NCBI RefSeq assembly: GCF_014925405.1
Contig: NZ_AQHJ01000034.1
Coordinates: forward strand, 248,001 to 312,000
Reading direction: 5' to 3'
Source of the DNA: Pseudoalteromonas ulvae UL12
GTDB taxonomy: Bacteria; Pseudomonadota; Gammaproteobacteria; Enterobacterales; Alteromonadaceae
Length of the DNA stretch: 64,000 bases
Shown: in pieces, positions 52,033 through 62,103 of the stretch
How positions within the stretch are numbered: the stretch's first letter is position 1
Layout of the letters: each line of letters begins with the position of its first letter
Notes under the pieces: generated by a model
Databases searched by the model: none
What the model saw: only the letters and a program-made list of their open reading frames with translations
What the model was told of the DNA's origin: nothing
Program-made: the position numbers and the translations under genes

Positions 52033-53232
52033 TTGATTCGTTACTTAATACTGATTTGGGCTCTACTTTTGCTTTCACTTTCTTATGAGAGCCAAGCCGA
52101 AGTAGACACCTTAATTAGTGAGTGCCAAGGATGTCATACCGACAACCGTATCGTGGTCGAAGAGCGCTTTTCTAATGGGTTTGGTAAATGGACAGATGCG
52201 CAATGTTTTGGTTGTCATCAAGAAATTACCCAGATTGCGGTTAAGTTTAATTCAGGAGAAAAAGATAAACGCTATTTTAGCTTGCCTGTTAGTGACACTA
52301 AATTGAAGCTAATCGGCCATCATGCTTTATCTTATTTAAATGCGCCTCTTAACCCAGTGAGACATTCCGCCAAACGAGAGCGATTTGATCGTGTTTCTTT
52401 GGAAGGTTTTTTGAAAAGACCGTTCGGCAAGTGTGATCAGTCTGGAAGTTGCCAAGCACCAACGATGATGGCATACCCAAAATTATCAAAGCAAAGCTTA
52501 GAGCATTTCGCTCAATGGCTAGCCCCATCAACAAAAAGTAGCAGTAATAATGTAACTCCATCAGATGATGCCACTGCTACTTTAGTTGGCGAGACTGTTT
52601 TTGAAAGAAAATGCGCAGCGTGTCATAGAGATAGTGTTGTGAGTGGTTACAACACTGTCGGGCTTAGCTTATTTTCGGAGCGGTGGTTATTTAAGTATGC
52701 CAATAAATTGTCAACTACTGATACGCCCGAACGTAATATGCCAACTGTTGCAATAACTAAAGCTGAAGCTACGCAATTGGCTGCTTTTTTTAATATTGAG
52801 CGCGCCAATCAAGAGCGTCAACTAGATAATTCACTCCGCGATATTCCCACTATTTTTAAACAAGATGAGAGTTCCCCACTTTCAAAGGGAGAGCGTTTTT
52901 ATCTTTGGAAACGACTGTGGCGAGATAATAGCTGCGTTCATTGTCATGGTATTGAAGGGCGAGCAAATCGTGCTTTTGATACCTCTGAAGCTGGTATTAC
53001 TCGTTGGGTAACCACCAATGACCCGTTTGATTTATATGCTCGGTTAGTGACTCGGAAAAAAGAATCTCAATTTGGGATTGGAGCTAAGCGCCCTGGCATG
53101 CCAATGACCAAACCCCCAGTCCCCATGGAAGTGACTTCTTTAATTAGCCGTTGGATAAAAAATGGCTGTGTTGATTTACACAACGAAGTGCTTTGCAAAA
53201 ATAATAAATTGAATAATAAGAAGGTTAAATGA
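52033..53232 (+). CDS. Exported tetraheme c-type cytochrome (cluster member)
   Basis: 399 residues from TTG 52033, the only start giving a signal peptide (RYLILIWALLLLSLSYESQA) and placed one base after the previous stop. Four CxxCH heme sites: CQGCH (31), CFGCH (58), CAACH (about 194) and CVHCH (about 301). The second half resembles tandem class I cytochrome domains (VGETVFERKCAACHRDSVVS; KRPGMPMTKPPVPMEVTSLI). It should carry electrons in the periplasm or outside. It overlaps the next gene by four bases (ATGA). TTG start and coupling point to low, balanced expression with its neighbours. Confidence 0.87.
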   Translation: MIRYLILIWALLLLSLSYESQAEVDTLISECQGCHTDNRIVVEERFSNGFGKWTDAQCFGCHQEITQIAVKFNSGEKDKRYFSLPVSDTKLKLIGHHALSYLNAPLNPVRHSAKRERFDRVSLEGFLKRPFGKCDQSGSCQAPTMMAYPKLSKQSLEHFAQWLAPSTKSSSNNVTPSDDATATLVGETVFERKCAACHRDSVVSGYNTVGLSLFSERWLFKYANKLSTTDTPERNMPTVAITKAEATQLAAFFNIERANQERQLDNSLRDIPTIFKQDESSPLSKGERFYLWKRLWRDNSCVHCHGIEGRANRAFDTSEAGITRWVTTNDPFDLYARLVTRKKESQFGIGAKRPGMPMTKPPVPMEVTSLISRWIKNGCVDLHNEVLCKNNKLNNKKVK

Positions 53233-54707
53233 AAGTCATGTATTTCAAGCTGCAGCTGATATGCGCCATTGTATTGTGCTTAATCGTTAGCAATCAGAGC
53301 AGTGCAACTCCAGTATCGCCTGAAGTTGATAATATCGCCAGCCGATTTAGCGTTGATATCCAAAGAGAATTTCATTTATTCTCTGATTCGTTAAATCGCC
53401 GAACCGTGTGGTATATCCCTAAAGTTGGCGGCATTAAAAGGGTCGGTAATAGTCCGGCGTTTTCAGTGTTTGCAACCACCATCGAAACAGGCCCTTTTTC
53501 TGGTGAAAGTGCGGTGAATTTTGAAGGAAAGTTTAATGCATTGAGTCGCACTTCTTTGATTGCAAGATTAAATGCAGAAGCGTCAAGCAAAGGTTTGTTG
53601 ATTAAACCGGCTGAGATATCAGCCGCGGATACTCGTGTATTATTGGCAGGTTTTCAGTTAGATAATGACGGACAACTAAAAACCACTTGTGACATTGAAA
53701 TATGGCAAAGCCCAAATGGGCCAATTCAAATCCCTGTTTGTAAGGCTTTGGACGATCAAGGAAACTGGCAAGAAGTTGACTTTTTATCTTCATTTTTAGC
53801 CATGTTGCCCATCGCAGGGAGTATCAATCAAGATATTCCATTTAAGGGGCAAACACTTCCTGGTTGGGATATGGCTATTTCAGATTTATTGGTGACAGGT
53901 TCTAGTTGGGATGCTGAAATCCAATTATTAACAGATTGGAAATTGAAAACGAATACTCAACTTAGAGATGCGCGCGTTACTGTAAAATGGCGTGATTTAG
54001 TTAAGTATATGATTACAAAAATGATAGAGAATCGTTATTGGTCAATTACTAAAAGTAAACTAGATAGAATATTAACCCAAGCCATAAATAACCGCAGTGG
54101 TATCTCAGTACTGTATTTCCATAGTAATGGCTTAACTTCACAATCACCGCAAGACGCGAGTCAAAAAAATAGAATAAAAAACAACTTATTACATGTATTA
54201 AGAAAAGAGTTATTCATCCCTGTTTTTAGCCCGCGAAATGTGCTGACTAATTTAGTGTCAAAACCGGATCCGATTAACCCACACTTACCTTACACAACAC
54301 CTAGTTTTGAAGAGGTGGAAAGAAAGTGGCGTAAAAACTCTGATCATGTTTACGAAAGAGTTGTTCAACCAGTTTACAGTATCAATGTCAATAAGGCTTC
54401 AGCTTATTACCCGCCTCCTCAGTGCCCATACACCAGCGCTGTTAATTCGACAAGAGCTTACCAATGTCATGATCCTGAGCCTTGTTTATATTCAGCTAGA
54501 GGTGAGTGTTACCCACCACCACCTCCAATTTGGGAAGCGCGATATATCTTAAAATCAAATTATTGGCGATTGTTAAGCAAGCCATCATCTAGCTTTAATG
54601 TTTACTTGAACGGAATAGAGATGCTCAATGCTTCAACTTATATGACCATTGACTGTATTGAAGGGGATATTGATGTGCCGCTCAGGTATGTCGCTAATTG
54701 CCAATAA
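53229..54707 (+). CDS. Secreted protein of an unrecognised family (paralog B, with Pro/Cys-rich insert)
   Basis: 492 residues, AAGAAGG before ATG 53229, signal peptide ending NQSSATP. It is a diverged copy of the protein at 49820. It differs by a Pro/Cys-rich insert of about 60 residues near the C-terminus (AYYPPPQCPYTSAV, YQCHDPEPCLYSARGECYP, then PPPPPI). After the insert the shared YILKSNYWRL and MTIDCIEG blocks resume. The insert looks like a disulfide-rich loop or a linker exposed to the outside. Last gene of the cluster; a strong terminator follows. Confidence 0.8.
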   Translation: MKVMYFKLQLICAIVLCLIVSNQSSATPVSPEVDNIASRFSVDIQREFHLFSDSLNRRTVWYIPKVGGIKRVGNSPAFSVFATTIETGPFSGESAVNFEGKFNALSRTSLIARLNAEASSKGLLIKPAEISAADTRVLLAGFQLDNDGQLKTTCDIEIWQSPNGPIQIPVCKALDDQGNWQEVDFLSSFLAMLPIAGSINQDIPFKGQTLPGWDMAISDLLVTGSSWDAEIQLLTDWKLKTNTQLRDARVTVKWRDLVKYMITKMIENRYWSITKSKLDRILTQAINNRSGISVLYFHSNGLTSQSPQDASQKNRIKNNLLHVLRKELFIPVFSPRNVLTNLVSKPDPINPHLPYTTPSFEEVERKWRKNSDHVYERVVQPVYSINVNKASAYYPPPQCPYTSAVNSTRAYQCHDPEPCLYSARGECYPPPPPIWEARYILKSNYWRLLSKPSSSFNVYLNGIEMLNASTYMTIDCIEGDIDVPLRYVANCQ

Positions 54708-54721
54708 CGATTTCATGAAAC

Positions 54722-54754
54722 AAAAAAACCAGTCATAACAATGACTGGTTTTTT
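54722..54754. terminator. Bidirectional terminator
   Basis: AACCAGTCAT / ATGACTGGTT arms around AACA, flanked by A7 and T6 runs. It closes the secreted cluster on the plus strand and the DUF885 gene on the minus strand. Confidence 0.92.
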
Positions 54755-54781
54755 ATTAGCTTAAGCTTTGTTTGTATTGAA

Positions 54782-56620
54782 TTAAGCTTTTCCGGCTGAA
54801 GCGATATACTCATCAACATAACGTTCTAAAACATTAAGTGGAAGCGGTCCATTTTTTAGTACAACATCATGGAATTGGCGAATATCAAACTTATCACCCA
54901 ACTGCTTTTTAGCATGTTCGCGTAGCTCTTGAATTTTCAGCATACCGATTTTATAAGCCGTTGCTTGTGATGGCATGACAACATGACGCTCAACCATTTT
55001 GACACCGTCAGACGTCGCATTCGGCGTGTTGTTTACATAGTAATCAATCCCTTCTTGGCGAGTCCATTTCATCGCGTGAATACCTGTGTCGACGACTAAG
55101 CGACAGGCGCGCCAGAGTTCCATCGCGAGGCGACCAAAATCAGAGTACGGATCTGCATATAAGCCCATCTCTTTTGGAACAAGTTCAGAGTATAAACCCC
55201 AACCTTCAACATAGGCTGTGTAACCACCAAACTTACGGAATTTTGGAATACCCTCTAACTCTTGCGCAATCGCAATTTGCATATGGTGGCCTGGCACACC
55301 TTCATGATAAGCCAGTGCTTCTAACTGATAAGTTGGCATTGCTTCCATGTCATACAAGTTCGCATAGTAAATGCCTGGACGCGAACCATCTGGCGCTGGT
55401 TGTTGATAAAACGCTTTACCGGCGGCTTTTTCACGGAATGCTTCAACGGCTTTAACTTGTAAATCCGCTTTAGGTTTGATGATAAATAACTCGTCTAAAC
55501 GTGCTTTCATATCGTCAATGACTTTAACAGCTTCATCTAAATACGCTTGCTTACCTTCTGCGGTATTGGGGTAATAGAATTGCTTGTCAGTTTTCATGAA
55601 TTCCATAAAAGCAGCTAAGTCACCTTTAAAGCCAACTTTTTCTTTTATTTCACGCATTTCATCATGAATACGGGCTACTTCACTTAAACCAATCGCGTGG
55701 ATTTCTTTCGCGGTAAGAGCGGTTGTAGTGGTACGGGCTAGGGCGTTGTTATAAAACGCTTCGCCATCAGGGAATTTCCACGCACCATCACGTTCATCAG
55801 CGCGTTTTTCAAGTTGCTCTAAGTAGCTAATTAACTTGCTATAAGCCGGTTTGATCGCCACTTTAAGGCTTTGTGTAGCTTCACTGATTAAAGCTTTTTT
55901 TTCTGACTCTTCAATGTCGAGTGCTGTCACTTTTCGAGTAAAGTCAGCAAGAAGTGTAGAATCTTCACCTTGTTCAAATGGTGCACCTTTAATGATGTTT
56001 TTACTTGAATCAATTACATGAGGAAAGACAAACTTTGGAGCGATAATGCCTTTTTGCGCACGGACTTCGAGGTCTTTTTCAAGCTGCTCAAATACAGTCG
56101 GCACACCATTTAGACGAGAAATATAAGCTTTTGCATCGGCTACGTCGCTGATCTGGTGTTGGTTAATCAAAAATGCCGGTACCATAGAATGTGTGCCGAA
56201 CATTTGATTCACTGGATAGTTATGATAACGCCATTTGAAATCCGCGATGTTCTCTTCTAACCCTTGTTTGAATAGGTCATAACTGGTTTGTGTAATAGGA
56301 TCCAGTTGATCGCGATTAATGGTCATTAAAGTGGCTAAATCTTTCTTGGTCAGTGCTAAGTCTTCAAGGGCACGCTCTTCTGAACCATCATCCCATTTAT
56401 CGTAATCTTGTTTAATGCCCATGTATGTTTGATAGACAGGGCTTCGCATGACGCCGCGCATGAAGACTTCTTCAAAAAATGCATTCGCTTTTTCGACTTC
56501 GCTGGCCACAACTTGAACTTGAGCGGGCGCAGGTGTGCTTTGTGCGTTTGGCGCTTGTTGGCAGCCAGCCAAAAGAGCAGCACTAATAGTGGCTGCTATG
56601 AGAGTCATTTTACGCATCAT
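54782..56620 (-). CDS. DUF885 family lipoprotein, predicted metallopeptidase (second copy)
   Basis: 612 residues, first ATG at 56620 with AGGT before it. Lipobox LAGC near residue 19. DUF885 signature HEGVPGHHMQIAIAQELEG with the HExxxGH zinc-type motif; WGLYSELVPKEMGLYADPY and LRACRLVVDTGIHAMKW-like helices follow. Same family as the protein encoded at 17318-19117 but with low identity outside the motifs. Envelope-anchored peptidase of unknown substrate. Single gene before hemW. Confidence 0.85.
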   Translation of the reverse strand: MMRKMTLIAATISAALLAGCQQAPNAQSTPAPAQVQVVASEVEKANAFFEEVFMRGVMRSPVYQTYMGIKQDYDKWDDGSEERALEDLALTKKDLATLMTINRDQLDPITQTSYDLFKQGLEENIADFKWRYHNYPVNQMFGTHSMVPAFLINQHQISDVADAKAYISRLNGVPTVFEQLEKDLEVRAQKGIIAPKFVFPHVIDSSKNIIKGAPFEQGEDSTLLADFTRKVTALDIEESEKKALISEATQSLKVAIKPAYSKLISYLEQLEKRADERDGAWKFPDGEAFYNNALARTTTTALTAKEIHAIGLSEVARIHDEMREIKEKVGFKGDLAAFMEFMKTDKQFYYPNTAEGKQAYLDEAVKVIDDMKARLDELFIIKPKADLQVKAVEAFREKAAGKAFYQQPAPDGSRPGIYYANLYDMEAMPTYQLEALAYHEGVPGHHMQIAIAQELEGIPKFRKFGGYTAYVEGWGLYSELVPKEMGLYADPYSDFGRLAMELWRACRLVVDTGIHAMKWTRQEGIDYYVNNTPNATSDGVKMVERHVVMPSQATAYKIGMLKIQELREHAKKQLGDKFDIRQFHDVVLKNGPLPLNVLERYVDEYIASAGKA

Positions 56621-56709
56621 TTATTACCTTTTTGATTTTTGATAATGGATTGTAGTGTATTTGGCTCTTTGCCTTAAGAGCCATTTTGTAACAATTTTTT
56701 AACTTTAGG

Positions 56710-57846
56710 TTAGACAAACAATTCTAACAAGTTGTTGAGATATCGGTGCCCTTTTACGGTTACTTGCCATTGTTGCGCGGTATGCTGCAGTAATCCCTGT
56801 TTTATAGCGTGTTCAAATGCAGCTTCAACTTGGTGCAGAGGCAATCCCGTCAATTCATGAAAAGCTGTTTTGTCACAGGCTTCAAATAGACGTAAGCGAT
56901 TCATAAAAAATTCAAATGCTAAATCTGAATGTTCAACTTGCCAACGTTTATAAATATAGGGTTTGGTTAAATCCATATACCCTTTGGGGTGCTTCACTTT
57001 TTCTGTGCGAATTAAGCATTCTTTTTCGGGTAAAGTGATTTTACCATGCGCGCCGCAGCCTATACCTAAATAGTCACCAAAGCGCCAATAATTGAGGTTG
57101 TGCTGACATTGGTAGCCGGGCTGGCTATAGCCTGAAATTTCATATTGTTCATACCCAGCTTTGGCAAGCATAGCCTGACCTTGTTCCTGAATGTCCCATA
57201 AAATGTCATCTTCGGGCAAAGTTGGGGGTTTAGAGTGAAATTGCGTATTGGGCTCAATAGTCAGTTGATACCACGAAATGTGTTTGGGCTTTAACTCGAT
57301 AATCGTTTTTAAATCATTCAAGGCATCATCAAGACTTTGTCCAGGTAAACCGTGCATTAAATCAAGGTTAAAGCTGTTAAGCCCCGCTAAGTGAGCATGC
57401 TCTGCAGCTTTGATGGCTTCGTTGGCATCATGGATTCGGCCCAGAGCTTTGAGCTTGTCATTTTGCATGCTCTGAACACCAATCGAGATTCGATTGACGC
57501 CAGCACGCACATAACCTTCAAAGCGCCCTGCTTCGACGGTGCCAGGGTTAGCTTCGAGCGTGATTTCGATGTTTTCAGTGAAGGGTATTGCTTGCTCAAT
57601 GCCAGCGAGTAAATCATGAATAGCTTGCTCAGACATTAAGCTAGGAGTGCCGCCGCCAATAAATATAGAGTGAAGTTTTCGCCCTTGTACAAAGTGTAAA
57701 TCTTGATGTAAATCATCTAATAAATGCTGAACATAGGCGGTTTCTGGTATCTCACCTTTTTGGCCGTGGCTGTTGAAGTCACAGTACGGGCATTTTTGCA
57801 CGCACCACGGAATATGAACATATAAGCTCAGAGGGGGTAAAATCAC
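56710..57846 (-). CDS. hemW: HemW, radical SAM heme chaperone
   Basis: 378 residues. The radical SAM 4Fe-4S motif is CVQKCPYC (C15, C19, C22) in the usual YVHIPWC context. GGGTPSLMS and EANPGTVE are other family marks. It resembles HemN but lacks the extra N-terminal residues and is the HemW type, a heme carrier to respiratory enzymes. It overlaps rdgB by four bases, an arrangement common in gammaproteobacteria. Confidence 0.93.
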   Translation of the reverse strand: MILPPLSLYVHIPWCVQKCPYCDFNSHGQKGEIPETAYVQHLLDDLHQDLHFVQGRKLHSIFIGGGTPSLMSEQAIHDLLAGIEQAIPFTENIEITLEANPGTVEAGRFEGYVRAGVNRISIGVQSMQNDKLKALGRIHDANEAIKAAEHAHLAGLNSFNLDLMHGLPGQSLDDALNDLKTIIELKPKHISWYQLTIEPNTQFHSKPPTLPEDDILWDIQEQGQAMLAKAGYEQYEISGYSQPGYQCQHNLNYWRFGDYLGIGCGAHGKITLPEKECLIRTEKVKHPKGYMDLTKPYIYKRWQVEHSDLAFEFFMNRLRLFEACDKTAFHELTGLPLHQVEAAFEHAIKQGLLQHTAQQWQVTVKGHRYLNNLLELFV

Positions 57847-58439
57847 AGTTGAGCCTGCAAATGAGTGAGAAGTTGTTGTAATGCTTGGCCACGGTGGCTA
57901 ATTGCGTTTTTATCCGCTTTTGAAAGCTCTGCAGAGGTCGTGTTTAAGTTTGGAATATAAAAGACCGGATCATAGCCAAACCCAGCGTCACCCACTGGTT
58001 GTTCGGTAATCATTCCTTCCCAGCTGGCTTGACATATCAGCGGCGTAGGATCATCAGCATGGCGCATCAAAACCAGTACACACCAAAAACGAGCGGTGCG
58101 TTTTTGCTTTGGTACGCCCTTTAACTCTGAGAGTAATTTGTCAATATTATCGCGATCACTGGCATTGTCACCGGCAAAGCGTGCCGAGTAAATACCCGGC
58201 GCACCGCGTAAGGCATCCACTTCTAGGCCTGAATCATCAGCGATAGCAGGTAAACCAGTAATTTTTGCGGCATGGCGTGCTTTGATGATCGCATTTTCAA
58301 TAAAGGTAGTGCCAGTTTCGGCAACGTCAGGCACGCTGAATTCACTTTGTGCAATCACTTCGATTTTGAGATTATCCAGCATCGCCGCTAGCTCGTTCAC
58401 TTTGCCTTGATTACCTGTTGCGAGTACTATTTTTTGCAT
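57843..58439 (-). CDS. rdgB: RdgB, dITP/XTP pyrophosphatase
   Basis: 198 residues, the typical size. Marks: [13 protein letters not shown] at the start, [52 protein letters not shown], and SHRGQAL at the end. It removes non-canonical purine nucleotides (dITP, XTP) from the pool. Overlaps hemW at its 3' end. Confidence 0.95.
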   Translation of the reverse strand: MQKIVLATGNQGKVNELAAMLDNLKIEVIAQSEFSVPDVAETGTTFIENAIIKARHAAKITGLPAIADDSGLEVDALRGAPGIYSARFAGDNASDRDNIDKLLSELKGVPKQKRTARFWCVLVLMRHADDPTPLICQASWEGMITEQPVGDAGFGYDPVFYIPNLNTTSAELSKADKNAISHRGQALQQLLTHLQAQL

Positions 58440-58527
58440 GGGATTGACCCTAAATCATGAATGTGATGATCATACGTATCCCATTTAAAAAAGCCAGCGA
58501 TAAACTGGGTTTGATTGAGGGAAATGC

Positions 58528-59820
58528 TCAAAAATGGACTTGTATGTAAAGGGTATTATAGTTACTGCCTCCTTTTATTCTGCCAAATTGTGAGGCCGAC
58601 TCAAAAATAGCTGAGCGGTGATGGATACTGTAGCCGAGCCACGTTTTTTTCCATTGCGAAATATTAAATACATCGCCCAAATTTACATCAATTGTAAAGT
58701 CGAGATAATTTAATAGCTCACTAGGTCGATAGCCTTTTCGCTCCATTTCACTTCGTTCGATGTAAGTAATATCAGAGACATAGGATAGTCCTTCAGCAAC
58801 GCCAAGGCGCCAGCGTACCGGCCAAGAAAAAGTGTAGTACGCTTTAATACCCAGTACGTACTCTTCAATGCGCTCCTGCACTTGAGATTCATGATGAAAA
58901 ACAAATCCAGGGGTAAGGTAAACATCTAGGGGCATTCCCAGCACTTCGTCGGTTAAAGGCAACCCATAGAAAATAGATGTTAATTGATTATTATATTGGT
59001 CTTTAACTGTGTTACCACTGAGGATCTCGCCAATGTTTGATGGGGTAGCCCAGCCATGGGCTGCACGAATATAGCCAGATTGTCGCAAATGTTTTTTCTT
59101 TGTTTGAGTTTTATCATTGAACAGAGCGAAGCCCAAATAGGCCTCAGCTTGCCAATCTTTGTCGGTAGCACTGGCATGCTTGGCATTTTGATCGAGAGTA
59201 TTGGCGCCTATTGAGCCCAGTAAATAAAAATTAGACCCTACATGGTAACGGCCTGTTAGTTTAGTATTAAACTCAATGCCAGCTCCGATAGATTCATTTG
59301 TTAAAAGCTCTAGGGCATAATAACGACTGTTAAATGCACTGGTTTTGAGCCTTGCGCCAATTTCAGGCATCCATTCCCAGCGGCCAGATTCATAGCGTTG
59401 CTTTGCTGTAAATTGACCATAAATATCGCCATTTAAATCACTTAATATTTCGCTATCAAGGTGGGTCTGAGCGTTTAGTTGATGGTGCCATTGCAGACCA
59501 ATGTCGATAGTGTCTCCTTGGACTGCATTTTGATATTGAGCAGGAATATCAAAAAAGCGAAGCCTACCGATAACATTTATTTCGTTGTGAGAGTCTTGCC
59601 AAAAGTGCATTCCACCTTCGGTGCCTTTAATAAAAAAATGCTCGCCTTGATAAAACATCATAGGGACAAAGCTTGTGACAGTATCTGATTGAGTCGCAAA
59701 TGGTATCTCAGCGTGCCGAACAAAAGCACCAAGCCCCCAATCTTGCTCTGTTGCCCAAAGCGCAGAGTGATAGCCAATAAGAATAATAAAAAGGTGTAAG
59801 CGAGTTAAAATAATACGCAC
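58528..59820 (-). CDS. Outer-membrane protein, MipA/OmpV-like
   Basis: 430 residues from GTG 59820 (GGAA upstream); an upstream ATG at 59862 would add 14 residues before the signal peptide (LFIILIGYHSALWA) and is less likely. The mature protein has alternating hydrophobic strands, GLGAFVRHAEIPF at the start, GIGAGIEF-type strand segments and a C-terminal aromatic (YIQVHF). Length is about 1.7 times that of classical MipA, so two barrel-like halves or a large plug are possible. Probable outer-membrane barrel. Confidence 0.7.
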   Translation of the reverse strand: MRIILTRLHLFIILIGYHSALWATEQDWGLGAFVRHAEIPFATQSDTVTSFVPMMFYQGEHFFIKGTEGGMHFWQDSHNEINVIGRLRFFDIPAQYQNAVQGDTIDIGLQWHHQLNAQTHLDSEILSDLNGDIYGQFTAKQRYESGRWEWMPEIGARLKTSAFNSRYYALELLTNESIGAGIEFNTKLTGRYHVGSNFYLLGSIGANTLDQNAKHASATDKDWQAEAYLGFALFNDKTQTKKKHLRQSGYIRAAHGWATPSNIGEILSGNTVKDQYNNQLTSIFYGLPLTDEVLGMPLDVYLTPGFVFHHESQVQERIEEYVLGIKAYYTFSWPVRWRLGVAEGLSYVSDITYIERSEMERKGYRPSELLNYLDFTIDVNLGDVFNISQWKKTWLGYSIHHRSAIFESASQFGRIKGGSNYNTLYIQVHF

Positions 59821-59870
59821 GAGATAAGGTTCCAAACGAAAGAGGCTGCAATTTGCAGCCAAAAAGTAGC

Positions 59871-60233
59871 TTATTCTGGGTGGACTAGGTTTTCAAGGTC
59901 GCGGTCGAGTAAAGAGTCATCACCGACATTAAGGGCAATTAAGCGTTTTAGGTGGGTCGCGCTATCGATGTCTATTTGTTCACATTGCAAGCCTAAGTGA
60001 TGCTGTGCTTCATGGCTCACATTCATATTCATTGTGATTTCGATATCCGTATCGGCCAAAGTGAAAGTGAGAAGCACATTTTTGACTTCACCATCACGCC
60101 AGTTATCGGGTTTATCAACTAATGCACCTTTTAGCGACAGGTCGATAAGCGTGCATGACCAGATGATGCCCATGTTCGATAGGAAAGCGGGCGTTGAAAA
60201 AATAATGCGAGTAAAGCGACGTCTATCTTCCAT
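59871..60233 (-). CDS. PilZ-domain protein
   Basis: 120 residues from ATG 60233 (AAGAG at proper spacing). The c-di-GMP motifs are RRRFTR (about 4-9) and DLSLKGALVD (about 31-40), a complete RxxxR and (D/N)xSxxG set. It should bind cyclic di-GMP and regulate a partner. Single domain only. It lies 50 bases upstream of the outer-membrane gene on the same strand. Cyclic di-GMP makers and breakers are encoded at 12.9, 14.8 and 37.9 kb. Confidence 0.9.
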   Translation of the reverse strand: MEDRRRFTRIIFSTPAFLSNMGIIWSCTLIDLSLKGALVDKPDNWRDGEVKNVLLTFTLADTDIEITMNMNVSHEAQHHLGLQCEQIDIDSATHLKRLIALNVGDDSLLDRDLENLVHPE

Positions 60234-60405
60234 TATTAACACTCTTGTTTTAGTGGTTAATTTCTCTTAATTATTAACTCAATAATAGCAGTTATATTCG
60301 TTTTAACATCTTAGAGATTTAAAAACAAACTGAGTGAGATAGCGCTAGGGTGTTTTAAATTGCTTGAACAGAGATACAGGTGAAATTTGATTGAATAAAT
60401 AGTAA

Positions 60406-60430
60406 AAACGCCCATAAAAGGGCGTTTTAG
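60406..60430. terminator. Terminator of ettA
   Basis: ACGCCC-ATAAAA-GGGCGT with A5 to the left and T4 to the right. On the minus strand it follows the ettA stop and ends in a T run. The left gap (60234-60405) shows nothing else. Confidence 0.85.
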
Positions 60431-60438
60431 AGAGGGGG

Positions 60439-62103
60439 TTAACCAATGCGTTTATATTTAATTCGTTTTGGTTGAATTGACTCCGCACCGTATGTTTTCT
60501 TCATCCAATCTTCATATTCAGTAAAGTTACCTTCGAAGAAATTGACTTGGCCTTCATCACGGTAATCTAAAATATGCGTTGCGATGCGGTCTAAGAACCA
60601 ACGGTCATGTGAGATACACATTACATTACCAGGGAATTCTAAAATCGCATTTTCAAGGGCACGTAATGTTTCAACATCAAGGTCATTGGTTGGCTCATCG
60701 AGTAAGATCATGTTGCCACCGGCTTTTAATAGCTTAGCTAAGTGTAAACGGTTACGCTCACCACCAGAGAGTTCTTTAACGAACTTTTGTTGATCATTGC
60801 CTTTAAAGTTAAAGCGGCTGACGTATGCACGGCTTGGAATTTCAAAATTACCAATTTTTAGCATATCCAGTCCATCAGAGACTTCGTTGAAAACGGTATT
60901 GTTTTCATTCATGTCATCACGGAACTGCTCGACTGTTGCAAGTTGGACTGTTTCACCTAAGACAATCTCACCGGCATCAGCTTGCTCTTGGCCACTTAAC
61001 ATTCTGAATAAAGTTGATTTACCAGCACCATTGGCACCGATGATCCCGACAATTGCACCTTTAGGAATAGAGAAGCTCAAGTCGTCAATTAAGACGCGAT
61101 CGCCGTAGCTCTTACGTAAATTGGTAACGTCGAGTACTTTATCACCTAAGCGAGGACCAGGCGGAATGAACAGCTCGTTGGTTTCATTTCGTTTTTGGTA
61201 ATCAGATTGCTGCATTTCAGTAAATTGAGCCATGCGCGCTTTTGATTTTGCTTGGCGGCCTTTAGGGTTTGAGCGCACCCATTCAAGCTCTTGCGCAATT
61301 GATTTTTGTCGAGCTTGCTCGGCTTTTTCTTCTTGCTTAAGACGTGCGTCTTTTTGCTCTAACCAAGAAGAGTAATTACCTTCCCACGGAATACCATGGC
61401 CACGGTCCAGCTCTAAAATCCAACCCGCTACATTATCAAGGAAATATCGGTCATGGGTAATGGCCACGACGGTACCTTCGTAATCATGTAAGAAACGCTC
61501 TAACCATGCGACAGACTCAGCATCTAAATGGTTGGTCGGTTCATCCAGTAAAAGCATATCTGGTTTTTCAAGCAATAAACGACAAATAGCAACACGGCGG
61601 CGCTCACCACCAGACAGAGTTGCGACTTTAGCGTCCCATTCAGGTAAGCGAAGTGCATCGGCAGCGCGCTCAAGTACGTTATCAATGTTATGACCATCAT
61701 GAGCTTGAATAATGGCTTCGAGCTCACCTTGCTCTTTGGCTAATGCATCAAAATCAGCGCCGTCTAATGCATATTCGTTATACACTTCATCAAGGCGAGA
61801 CAGGGCATTTTTAACTTCACTGACGGCTTCTTCAACCACTTCGCGCACTGTTTTTGATTCATCCAATACCGGCTCTTGCGGCAGGTAACCAATTTTAGTA
61901 CCAGGCTGTGGACGTGCCTCACCTTCAAATTCTTTGTCTATGCCGGCCATAATGCGTAGCAGGGTTGATTTACCTGAACCATTTAAACCGAGTACGCCAA
62001 TTTTGGCTCCAGGGAAAAAACATAAAGAAATATCTTTTAAAATTGTACGTTTCGGCGGCACAACTTTGCTCACCCGAGACATAGTATAAATATACTGAGC
62101 CAT
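60439..62103 (-). CDS. ettA: EttA, energy-dependent translational throttle protein (ABC-F ATPase)
   Basis: 555 residues from ATG 62103, the same length as E. coli EttA; an upstream ATG at 62115 would add four. Two ABC cassettes with Walker A GLNGSGKST and GANGAGKST, signatures LSGGERRR and LSGGERNR, and Walker B LLLDEPTNHLDA and ILLDEPTNDLDV. The ABC-F linker KSKARMAQFTEMQQ lies between. It binds the ribosomal E site and senses the ADP/ATP ratio at the start of translation. Confidence 0.97.
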   Translation of the reverse strand: MAQYIYTMSRVSKVVPPKRTILKDISLCFFPGAKIGVLGLNGSGKSTLLRIMAGIDKEFEGEARPQPGTKIGYLPQEPVLDESKTVREVVEEAVSEVKNALSRLDEVYNEYALDGADFDALAKEQGELEAIIQAHDGHNIDNVLERAADALRLPEWDAKVATLSGGERRRVAICRLLLEKPDMLLLDEPTNHLDAESVAWLERFLHDYEGTVVAITHDRYFLDNVAGWILELDRGHGIPWEGNYSSWLEQKDARLKQEEKAEQARQKSIAQELEWVRSNPKGRQAKSKARMAQFTEMQQSDYQKRNETNELFIPPGPRLGDKVLDVTNLRKSYGDRVLIDDLSFSIPKGAIVGIIGANGAGKSTLFRMLSGQEQADAGEIVLGETVQLATVEQFRDDMNENNTVFNEVSDGLDMLKIGNFEIPSRAYVSRFNFKGNDQQKFVKELSGGERNRLHLAKLLKAGGNMILLDEPTNDLDVETLRALENAILEFPGNVMCISHDRWFLDRIATHILDYRDEGQVNFFEGNFTEYEDWMKKTYGAESIQPKRIKYKRIG

